A stretch of 12,245 bases of DNA from positions 1-12,245 of the forward strand of contig JNEM01013879.1 in NCBI GenBank assembly GCA_000697335.1. Reading direction: 5' to 3'. This DNA is from Conidiobolus incongruus B7586 (Eukaryota; Entomophthoromycota; Entomophthoromycetes; Entomophthorales; Conidiobolaceae). This document shows, one piece after another, positions 1 to 7,350 of the stretch; position 1 is the first letter of the stretch; every line of letters begins with the position of its first letter. The position numbers and the translations under genes were made by a program. The notes under the pieces are model-generated. The model had not been told where the DNA came from. It saw nothing but the letters and a program-made list of their open reading frames with translations, and did no database searches.

Positions 1-228
1 CTGGAAAGAACTACCACATTAGTATATTCTTTAGATTATAACCTATGTGATTATAATTGTTTTAGGCAATTAAAAAACCAGCTTGCAGGAAAGAAAATTT
101 CTACAGGAAAATTTAATTGGTTTGTGAAACATCAAATTTCAGTCTTTAATAAAAAGAACTATTTTTTAGGTGTTAGATCTTTGCTAAAAGTATAGCAAAA
201 AGTTATTAGAAATAAAAGAAATTATTAA
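1..228 (+). pseudogene. Mariner transposase C-terminal remnant
   Basis: The last quarter of a mariner-type transposase. Visible pieces are W-K-E-L-P-H near the start, then the third-aspartate region (L-C-D-Y-N-C-F-R-Q-L-K) and the C-terminal N-W-F-V-K-H-Q-I-S-V block. One base is missing near 20-21 relative to the other copy (CATTAG against CATCTAG), which shifts the frame just before the third catalytic aspartate. A TAG at 193-195 falls where mariner proteins usually have W of the R-W-x-K-V motif; the other copy has the same TAG. The frame ends with TAA at 226-228. Not functional. Confidence 0.85.
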
Positions 229-292
229 TTTTATATTATATATTTATTTTTACTTTGTATATATTAAAATGTTTATTTTTTTTCAATTGCAA

Positions 293-322
293 AAAATTCC
301 CATTATTTAAATTACAAAATAA
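293..322 (+). repeat. Degenerate right terminal inverted repeat of mariner copy 1
   Basis: Bases 300-322 align gap-free with the right end of copy 2 (10908-10930) with about six mismatches (shared CCATTA, TTAA and a final TAA). The following TA at 323-324 would be the target-site half. Its match to copy 2 is what sets the end of the copy 1 fragment. Confidence 0.65.
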
Positions 323-619
323 TAATAAATTTATTAAAATTTTTATTAAATTTTTTTAAAAATAATTATTACAAATGAATAAATTGAATAAAATTCCAAT
401 TAAAAATTTGACATATTCAACTCTATAAAACTTGAGTAATAAAAAGTTTTATTAATTTTTTTATTATCTAAATTAATAATATTATTAAGAAAATAGGGAT
501 CAAATTATTTAAAGTATATCAGCATCTCTTATCTAAAAATATTATTAAAAATACATTATAAAATTTATCACAACCCATAATAAACTTTTGAAAACAGTAC
601 CAAGTTTTCAATCACTTGA

Positions 620-935
620 CCAATATAAATGCAACCATTTCAAACTCGGCTAACAAATATTCCTAGATATTAAAGCTCTAATTACTCGTATTTTACTACA
701 AATATAATTATATTAATGACGTGATCACAGCTCGCCAAAACCAATATCGCAATTATAACCTTTTCTTAAATTTAGCATTTTGGTGGGATAGCACAATAAA
801 ATTGACTAAAGGAATTAAGCCAATAGGATGGTGTTAATTGAAATGATTTAATGCAATTGGATCAATAAATGATCATTGAGATTATGCAACGGAATTAAAT
901 AATATAAATATGGGTTAGGGACCGTTATGCCAATA
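620..935 (+). promoter_or_regulatory. Cluster of four CCAAT boxes upstream of MET2
   Basis: CCAATA occurs on the plus strand starting at 620, 741, 820 and 930, all within 350 bp of the proposed MET2 start. CCAAT pentamers are the binding site of the fungal HAP/CCAAT-binding complex. The same strand and same extended hexamer four times is suggestive, but in AT-rich DNA some matches are expected by chance. Confidence 0.3.
717..728 (+). promoter_or_regulatory. TGACGTGATCAC site, possible bZIP operator
   Basis: The 12-mer contains TGACGTGA, close to the ATF/CREB-type bZIP site, overlapping an 8-bp perfect palindrome GTGATCAC (721-728). Sulfur-amino-acid genes of fungi are commonly controlled by bZIP regulators (Met4/Cys3 class), so a site here would make sense. 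It does not match the CACGTG Cbf1 box. Speculative. Confidence 0.22.
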
Positions 936-964
936 TATTCATAAATATTTATTCCAAATAATTT

Positions 965-2486
965 ATGTCACCAAAAAACTTTAGTAAGTGATTGCTATTA
1001 ATTCAGTACAAGTGCTAGATCTGAACGATTTTGAATTAATAGAACAAGTGCATTCTCAACCCGAGAATCCGTTATCAACGTTGGTTAGAGATCAACATAT
1101 TGCAATTGTACCCAGATTCACATTGGAGAGTGGTATTGAGTTGACGGATGTGCCTGTCAGTTATAAAACATGGGGCAAGTTAAATGAAAATGGCGATAAT
1201 GTTATGGTGATTTGTCATGCTTTGACCGGTTCTGCCGATGTTGAAGATTGGTAAACGATTTGCCTATTAATATACACTGATCTAATGATTACTAGGTGGG
1301 GTCCTTTACTAGGACCTAAGAAAGCTTTTGATACTGAAAAGTTCTTCGTCTTTTGTGCTAATGTGTTGGCTTCACCTTATGGCACTTGCTCTCCCTTAAC
1401 GAATAATCCAAAGACAGGTAAACCGTATTGGAATAAGTTCCCAGATACGAGTATTAGAGATGACGTGAAGTAACTAAATTAATGTATTCATAATGGTTAT
1501 ATTAACACTCTATTCAGATTACATCGTCTTGTACTCGAGGATCTCGGCGCTAAAAAGGTAGCTATCTGTATTGGAGGATCTTTAGGTGGTATGCAGGTAA
1601 AACTCCAACTATCTAACAAATTTTTACATTTTTTGGTTAATATTATGATATAGGTACTCGAATGGGCTATGTTCGGTAAATCTTTCGTAGAACATATCGT
1701 CCCTATTGCTACATCGGGTAAACATTCAGCTTGGGGTATCAGTTGGGGAGAAGCTCAACGCCAATCCATTTATAGTGATCCCAACTATTGTAATTCATAA
1801 TTAATCACTATTATTGACATTGATCTGATTATCTGATTTAGGTGGTGGTAATTATACATATGATCAGGTAACACTCTATTTTCATACAAATCCAACTCTA
1901 ATACTAACTCTTCAAATAGCCTCCCAACAGCGGATTAGCAGCAGCCCGTATGAGTGCACTATTGACATACCGATCTCGCGACTCTTTCGAAAGTCGATTT
2001 GGCCGTAACAAGCAGACTAAGTCTCCAGTTGCAGAATCACTATCAAATTCTCTGTTCTCTGCCCAATCTTATCTAAGATACCAGGGTGGTAAGTTTGTTC
2101 ACAGATTCGATGCCAATTGCTACATTGCAATTACCAAGAAGATGGACTCACACGATTTATCCCGTGGTCGCGGCCCCTTCCGTGAAGTACTCGCTTCTAT
2201 TGAGCAGCCTGCATTGGTTGTAGGTATCGAATCGGATGGTTTATTCACAATTTCAGAGCAATATGAATTAGCTGAATTTATTCCCAATAGTAAAATAGTG
2301 GAAATCAAGTCGGACGATGGTCACGATGGATTTTTATTAGAATTTAAGCAGATTAATGATCATATCAAAACCTTTATTCAAAAGTACTTACCTCAGTATT
2401 ATCAGCCTAATGGTATTGACACGAATGCATTTAAGAGTGAAAAGAGTATGTTTGGAGAAGCTGAAGGAGATATTACAGAATGGTAG
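965..2486 (+). CDS. MET2: Homoserine O-acetyltransferase
   Basis: Transfers acetyl from acetyl-CoA to homoserine, the committed step towards homocysteine and methionine. Proposed exons: 965-983, 1007-1250, 1296-1469, 1518-1596, 1654-1789, 1842-1867, 1920-2486 (414 aa). Introns are 23, 45, 48, 57, 52 and 52 nt, all with GTAA donors. It is an alpha/beta hydrolase: nucleophile Ser167 sits in G-G-S-L-G-G-M, with Asp332 (E-S-D-G-L-F) and His361 (G-H-D-G-F) completing the triad. Other yeast Met2-like blocks are [41 protein letters not shown] and the terminal F-G-E-A-E. It is shorter than the S. cerevisiae protein (486 aa) mainly because the low-complexity insert before S-A-Q-S-Y-L-R is reduced. The first exon is the weak point: no in-frame ATG opens exon 2, and the ATG at 965 needs a 23-nt intron. 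An alternative is ATG at 910 with a 93-nt intron from 914. The rest is very secure. Confidence 0.93.
1842..1867 (+). other. 26-nt microexon of MET2
   Basis: Between two 52-nt introns (1790-1841 and 1868-1919) lies an exon of only 26 nt. It completes a split Cys codon and encodes G-G-N-Y-T-Y-D-Q, filling the family's aromatic/glycine segment between S-D-P-N-Y and the A-A-A-R-M-S-A-L-L block. Both sides have GTAA donors and TAG acceptors with CTGAT or CTAAC branch-like motifs nearby. Frame and homology both require it. Confidence 0.8.
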
Positions 2487-2674
2487 TCTTTCCAAGTTTT
2501 TCAAGGTTAATACATGTCAAATAGATATTTATTAATCATATTAGTATCAATTAATTTCAACAATTAAAGTAATATCTCAAGAACATAGTTTAGTTAACAT
2601 TGAAAGATATAATAATTAATAAAAATGTTAATATTGCAAAAAATTAAAACTCTAATTCACTTTATTTTTAATTT
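2487..2674. other. Convergent 3' region between MET2 and the DUF2009 gene
   Basis: Only 188 bp separate the two stop codons, so both transcripts must end here and their 3' ends probably overlap. The stretch is AT-rich; a plus-strand AATAAAAAT near 2618 could serve MET2 polyadenylation. No coding frame or hairpin of note was seen. Confidence 0.55.
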
Positions 2675-4814
2675 TTAAGAACTGAAATTTTCACCATCGA
2701 AACCCATAAAACCCTAAAATTGAATAATTAATTATGTGCGAGAATGAGGATTATGATGGGGAAATTACCGATAATAAGAAAACATTATAGTAGGGTTTCT
2801 TTTCTATGAGGGAACACCAATTCCAAGCACTCGTGAGACGTCCGTCGATACATGAACCTATATCATTAATGATTAATGTATATAAAAAAGTAATTTAAGT
2901 TGGAGCATTTACCAGCTTGGAAGAAATTATCGGCACCAGAACCGTCGAAAGCACCTCTGAAGAAGTCTGCAAGAATTAATTTCTTCGTGGCTTCGATACC
3001 CCCAAATCGTTGTTGGAGATATTCGACGATACCACGATCGCTTTCAGAAAGTTTGTGCTTTTGGGTCTCGAAGCGATCAAGGTAGTTAATCACGAGGACG
3101 ATGGGATTGAGAATGCGGGACACTTGATTGTACTTGTCAATAAACATAAAGGCGTTGGGGACGTTAGAGTCAGCTAAATGGATCACACTTGAACCCACCC
3201 AGTGACCGGCTCTTTGCTGAGCGCGGTGGAGAATCTGGTGGATCAACTTAGAGACTTGAGCACAGGGTTGCATGCGGTTAAGACCTTGACCGGTGTCACG
3301 AAGACGGTAGGGTACATTAGGATTGAGCAAATCACTATCTGCATAGTACCAAAGCTGGAACATATCATGAAGGATTTCGCGCCACAATGTGAGCGTTTGC
3401 TGGACATAATAGAACTGTGTTCTGTGGTCGTGGGAAAGACGGGCACCTTGACGACCCATTGAAATGGAAAGAGAAAGATCGGGAGATTCAATATGGTCTG
3501 GACTGAAAAAAGTTGTAAGAAATTCAATCATTTTGTCACATGGATCCCTAATTTCGAATAAGTATGGATAAAGAAAAATATATAATAATTCATGTTACCT
3601 GTTAGTTCTTAAGAAAGAATGATTATCACCAATACTGTAGAGACAGGTTTCAATTTCTTCAACGCTAAGCTCGCGGGAACAAAACTTATTGCTCAGGAAC
3701 TTGATAGCTTTTTCCTTTTGCTTGATTTCTGCTTGAATCTGGGAGCGGGGCTTACCTTCTGAGATGATTTCGCGGGTAGCGAGTGCAAGGTACTCATGAT
3801 TCAAGATTTCGAGACCACCTCTAGCCTTAAGGAAGGAGTAAACAGTTTCAATAGGCTTAACACAGTTAAACTGAAGACTTTCGAGCACATGGGGGATTTG
3901 AGAGTCTTGGAGCAGGTACATGAGTTTACCATAGGTTGAACGCATTCTTTCAGGGTTCATAATCTTGTATCTACGCCCAACTTCGAAAATGCTTTGGAAG
4001 AAAGATTCATTCTCGTGGAATTCTCGTGTAGAGAATAGTTCTTGGCCCTTCTTATAATCGCAGGCAACCATAAGCCCGGAAAGAATTGCACAAGTGTTCT
4101 TGATCTGCTGGACAATACGCTGATGTTTTGAACCAGCATGATAAATATCAATCTTGTCAGTGTACTCACTCACATGGAGTGCACTTTCAAGAAGACGCAA
4201 TTTTCTGCGTTCAATATGGGTCAATCGAAGAGGAATGTATTTGGTACGCTCGATCATCCAGGTGGAAAAAGGAATTCCGTTAGGTGTTGCTATGCCTGAA
4301 TGAGAGTTGAAATCCACATCAACTTGATGAGGCTAAAAGTTTCATTTGAATTAAAAAGTCAAAATTAAATTAAAAATATATACTTACTTCAGGTAAAAGT
4401 TCGTCAACTTCCATAGCATTTTCAGGCATAGGTGAATTTCGTGCTGACGAATTTGCAACAGGGGAAGCTACAGCAGGCAATTGGCCAAGATTCAAAGCGG
4501 TTGTCGAATGCTTAGAACGGGATCCTGTTCTGTGGATCATATTGAAACAAACTTCACAAAATACTTCTTTACAATCCTCACAATTTAGAACTGCCTTTAA
4601 ACCTGTCAATCACTAGTATTTTACATTGCAGTCATTTAAAAATTACCTGCTGATCCTTGCACTCTACACAAAATCCTTCGGGGACGATATCGTTGACATT
4701 TTCCAATTGATCATCATTAGGACTGTTGGAATCGGAATCGTCGTCGGACAATAATTTGGGAGTACTTGTACTGGACAAAATCTCCTTGAGGTTTGGTAAT
4801 TTGGTATGACTCAT
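2675..4814 (-). CDS. DUF2009 (UPF0652) protein with N-terminal B-box zinc finger
   Basis: Six exons on the minus strand: 4814-4647, 4594-4388, 4332-3599, 3547-2913, 2857-2769, 2713-2675; 623 aa, introns 51-55 nt. Residues 1-47 are acidic and serine-rich. Residues 49-85 form a B-box: C49-x2-C52-x8-C61-x2-C64-x4-C69-x2-C72-x4-H77-x7-H85. A low-complexity linker follows. From about 140 to the end it matches the conserved eukaryotic DUF2009 family as I remember it: Y-I-P-L-R-L-T, L-L-E-S-A-L-H-V-S-E-Y-T-D-K, K-I-M-N-P-E-R-M-R, Y-S-I-G-D-N-H-S-F-L-R, G-A-R-L-S-H-D-H, L-W-R-E-I-L-H-D-M-F, Y-R-L-R-D-T-G-Q-G-L-N-R, G-S-S-V-I-H-L, F-D-G-S-G-A-D-N-F-F, S-A-W-N-W-C and a terminal G-F-M-G-F-D-G. The biochemical role of the family is unknown to me. 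The length is full. Exon 2 uses the second AG (AAAG, 4595) because using ACAG at 4603 would hit a stop at once. The last exon codes only 12 residues. Confidence 0.9.
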
Positions 4815-5455
4815 TTAATTAAATTACACCTAGCTTGTTTTTGATTATATGTGTTTTTGTAATTAAATTGATATTTATAATTATGATTAACGAAGAAGAT
4901 TTCGAATTTTAATATTTGCAATATTAAATTGTTGGTATTATGTATATTGATTGATATTTATATCTTGATCAATTAAAAATTATTTCCTAAAGATTAATGT
5001 CTGCTTAATATTATGGGAAATTTGGTTCTGAGAACAATTTGGATATATTTGGCAGATAGATGATTGTTGTGAGGATAGAGGATTTTGAACTATATCAACT
5101 TATTAAACTAAAAATAGATTTTCGTTGATTTGTAATCAATATTAGAATATGATAATTATATAGTATGAATATCATTTCATTTATTAAATGTATTGCTTGG
5201 TTTAATGTAATCACGAATTTTTTCCTACAAAAATCATTCAATTAAAAATATCTCAGACTTAAATTTTTAACTTTAGTGAACGTTAATTGGATGAACAGAA
5301 TGCTGAATGAGGATGGACCAATTAAATTAAAGATTAGATTAAACATTATTATTTAAATGTTGACTAGAAATCTAAAATAAAAGTTTTTCTGAGCAATTAT
5401 AATTGAACACTCCTTGTTCTAACAAAAGTCAATTGTTTAATTTTTTTTAAAAAAA
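4815..5455. promoter_or_regulatory. Divergent promoter region
   Basis: About 640 bp of AT-rich, gene-less DNA between two genes transcribed away from each other (DUF2009 gene leftwards, CCCH-zinc-finger gene rightwards), so it should hold both promoters. It contains several CCAAT-like strings (for example CCAATTAAATTAAAG near 5317) and ends in a T-run followed by an A-run right at the zinc-finger gene's ATG. No specific operator can be supported. Confidence 0.5.
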
Positions 5456-7002
5456 ATGAGTTTATTACCAAAATCTGAACAAGATTGCATTTTTTTCCTT
5501 CAAGGCAGTTGCACCAAAGTACGTTAGAATCTTCAATTTATCGCCCATTCGACTTCAGTCACTTCTGTTTGGGTTTTTTTTCTTCCATTGACACAATTAC
5601 TGACTTTCCTCTCTTATACAGACAGATTGCGAATACAGACACTGCGAACCCGCTATAAATAATTTTAACGTTTGTGCTGATTGGCAAAGTGGTAAACCTT
5701 GTTCCAAACCTAATTGTACCGAAAGACATTCCAACAAACATCTCGCTAATGTTCAGGTATTTAATGTTAATTTTTCATTACTAACCATTCTTATACAGCT
5801 TTTAGGGTGTCCTGAAAAATGTTCCAAATCCCGAGATCCCTTGTCGATTTAATCAATACTGTCAAAGAATTGATTGTATTTATAAACACACTCTTCCTAG
5901 ATTGGTTGATTCTCAGCCAAGACCATTTTTTCCCAGACCCATGTCTATGACTTTCCGTCCAAGGCCTCAAACAAGCGGGGAAACTGCTACTAACTCTCAA
6001 GCTGCTAATGGTCAAGCTCAACCAGCTGTTACTTCTGCTGAGCCTTCTAACCCTCCTGCTTCTAAAGCAGTTCAAATTCGCCCTCCTCAGCAGCAGCCTC
6101 CGGTTGCTAATCGACCTCCCGCTGGAAAGAATCAGCTTCAAATTGCTGGTCTCTCTCAGAGAAATAATCAAAGTCCTGCCCCCAGGCCTGTACAGGTTCA
6201 GAATAGACCTCAAATTCAAGCTCAACCTCCAGCTGCTCGCCCTGTACGCCCAGCTAATAAAGTTAGGCCAATGAACGAAAGACTCTCCATGCCTAATGGT
6301 AATAAAAACGCTCGTGCTGGTGGTCAAAATACTACCAAGGCTATTAACCAAGCCAAAGCCGCTCCTGCTAAACCCGAAAAATCGCGCCTCCGTCCTCCTC
6401 CATCTAGTAATACTCAATCTCGTGTTATCCAGCTCAACAAACCTGGTGTTGCTTCTGGTTCAAGTTTTGGAGATCCACTCACATTGGAACAAATTCGTGC
6501 TAAGAAAAGAGCAGCTCAAGCAGAAGCTGCTAATAATACTCCAGTTAGTGTCTCTAACTCTAGGATACCAACATCAACTAATCAAGCCTCAGCAACAAAG
6601 ATATCGTCATCAGAACCCATACAAACTGATCCTATCCAATCAGTATCCGCACAAAATACCGATACTGCCTCTCTTAAGCGTCCTCTAGATCTAGCTACTT
6701 CTGATAATGCTCCTATTGCATCTGATGAACCTCATGCTAATCAATCGAATAGCAATGATCAAGATGAATTAGAAGATTTCAGTCAATTTAATGCTGAATT
6801 ACTTGATTATGAGCCTATTGAATCTATTCCTGACCCTAAGAAAGCTCGTGTGGAAACTTCAACTGCTCAATCCGAAGCTAACCCTCAATCAAATGACCAA
6901 ATCGCTACTAACAATGACAATACTTCTACTGGTATCGATATTGATCTTGGAATGGACTTGGACCTTGATCCTGAATTCCTCGCTGAGTTGGAAAATTACT
7001 AG
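5456..7002 (+). CDS. Triple CCCH zinc-finger protein, ZC3H11A-like
   Basis: Exons 5456-5518, 5622-5756 and 5806-7002; 464 aa; introns 103 and 49 nt. Three N-terminal CCCH fingers: C11-x7-C19-x4-C24-x3-H28, C39-x8-C48-x4-C53-x3-H57 and C79-x5-C85-x4-C90-x3-H94. Their order, the linking C-E-P-A-I-N-N and I-P-C-R-F-N-Q-Y, and a downstream F-G-D-P-L-T-L-E-Q-I-R-A-K-K (about 287-300) resemble human ZC3H11A, an mRNA-export factor associated with TREX. An RNA-binding, nuclear role is therefore inferred. Residues about 100-270 are rich in P, Q, A and N and probably disordered. A P-K-K-A-R-V motif near 410 could be a nuclear signal, and the C-terminus is acidic (D-L-G-M-D-L-D-L-D). ATG 5456 is chosen because the first finger starts ten residues later. 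The first intron is unusually long for this window and has a GTACGT donor. The minus-strand open frame over exon 3 is a shadow. Confidence 0.85.
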
Positions 7003-7350
7003 ACAATATTTTCACATTATTTTATAGAAGCATGCTGTTCATTTTTTTTATTGTATTACTTGATTATTTATAATGGTATCATCTTTGGCCATCCTTACTT
7101 TAGCACATTCATCAAATCAGCTCAAATCATCGATATCATCCTTTTATACATTTTACTCGAGCTCCGCAATACTTTAATGCACACTCTCCGGTTTTGAAAT
7201 TATTTAAACTAACATCATTATTACATTCAAAATTCTAATCGATATTCAAATCCCACTTTTCGAATGTATAATCACAAAGCAAAATTATTTTCCAATTATA
7301 CGAAGATCATATCATCATTAATACTTGTGTAAATCATCAATTCTTTGACA
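7003..7350. other. Gene-less stretch of moderate composition after the zinc-finger gene
   Basis: After the TAG stop the DNA keeps a mixed composition for about 350 bp (including CTCGAGCTCCGC near 7158 and CTCTCCGG near 7185) before turning extremely AT-rich. I see no long open frame, tRNA cloverleaf or repeat. The first part must contain the 3' UTR; T-rich tracts near 7038-7048 and TTATTTATAATGG near 7063 could be processing signals. It may also hold an unrecognised exon or a regulatory or non-coding RNA segment. Confidence 0.4.

Larger units (their letters stand above)
1..322 (+). mobile_element. Mariner element copy 1, 3' fragment (cut by window start)
   Basis: This stretch aligns without large gaps to the 3' part of the mariner at 9611-10930 (its base 2 corresponds to 10609). 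By-eye identity over the first 230 bases is roughly 83%, so the two copies are old relatives. It holds the end of the transposase frame, an AT-rich trailer and a decayed right terminal repeat ending at 322, followed by TA (323-324), as expected of mariner insertion at TA. The 5' part lies outside the window. It points in the same direction as the second copy. Confidence 0.85.
325..964 (+). promoter_or_regulatory. MET2 upstream region
   Basis: About 640 bp without a coding frame. Bases 325-600 are very AT-rich with homopolymer runs. From about 600 the composition becomes more mixed, as expected of a promoter and 5' leader. It contains four CCAATA hexamers and one TGACGTGA-like site, listed separately. 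No clear TATA box position can be assigned because TATA-like strings are everywhere. Function is inferred only from position. Confidence 0.5.

Noticed and set aside
988-1254. MET2 starting at the GTG of 988
   Set aside because: A GTG start is not expected in a fungal nuclear gene. The bases 988-1006 look like intron, and the frame joins ATG 965 through consensus splice sites.
2120-2308. Minus-strand frame opposite the last MET2 exon
   Set aside because: Shadow of conserved MET2 sequence around the catalytic Asp.
2900-3462. Plus-strand frames at 2900-3085 and 3202-3462, and the minus frame at 3243-3527
   Set aside because: They overlap strongly conserved DUF2009 coding sequence in another frame and show no family motif.
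5791-6417. Long minus-strand open frame opposite the zinc-finger gene
   Set aside because: It is a shadow of the P/Q/A-rich coding exon: composition of the reverse strand gives a low-complexity S/R/L-rich protein with no motif, and the plus frame is clearly real.
6008-7027. Plus-strand leucine-rich frames at 6008-6274, 6296-6688 and 6791-7027
   Set aside because: They are +2 frame shadows of the same exon, leucine-rich because CTN/TTN codons arise from Gln, Ala and Ser codons read out of frame.
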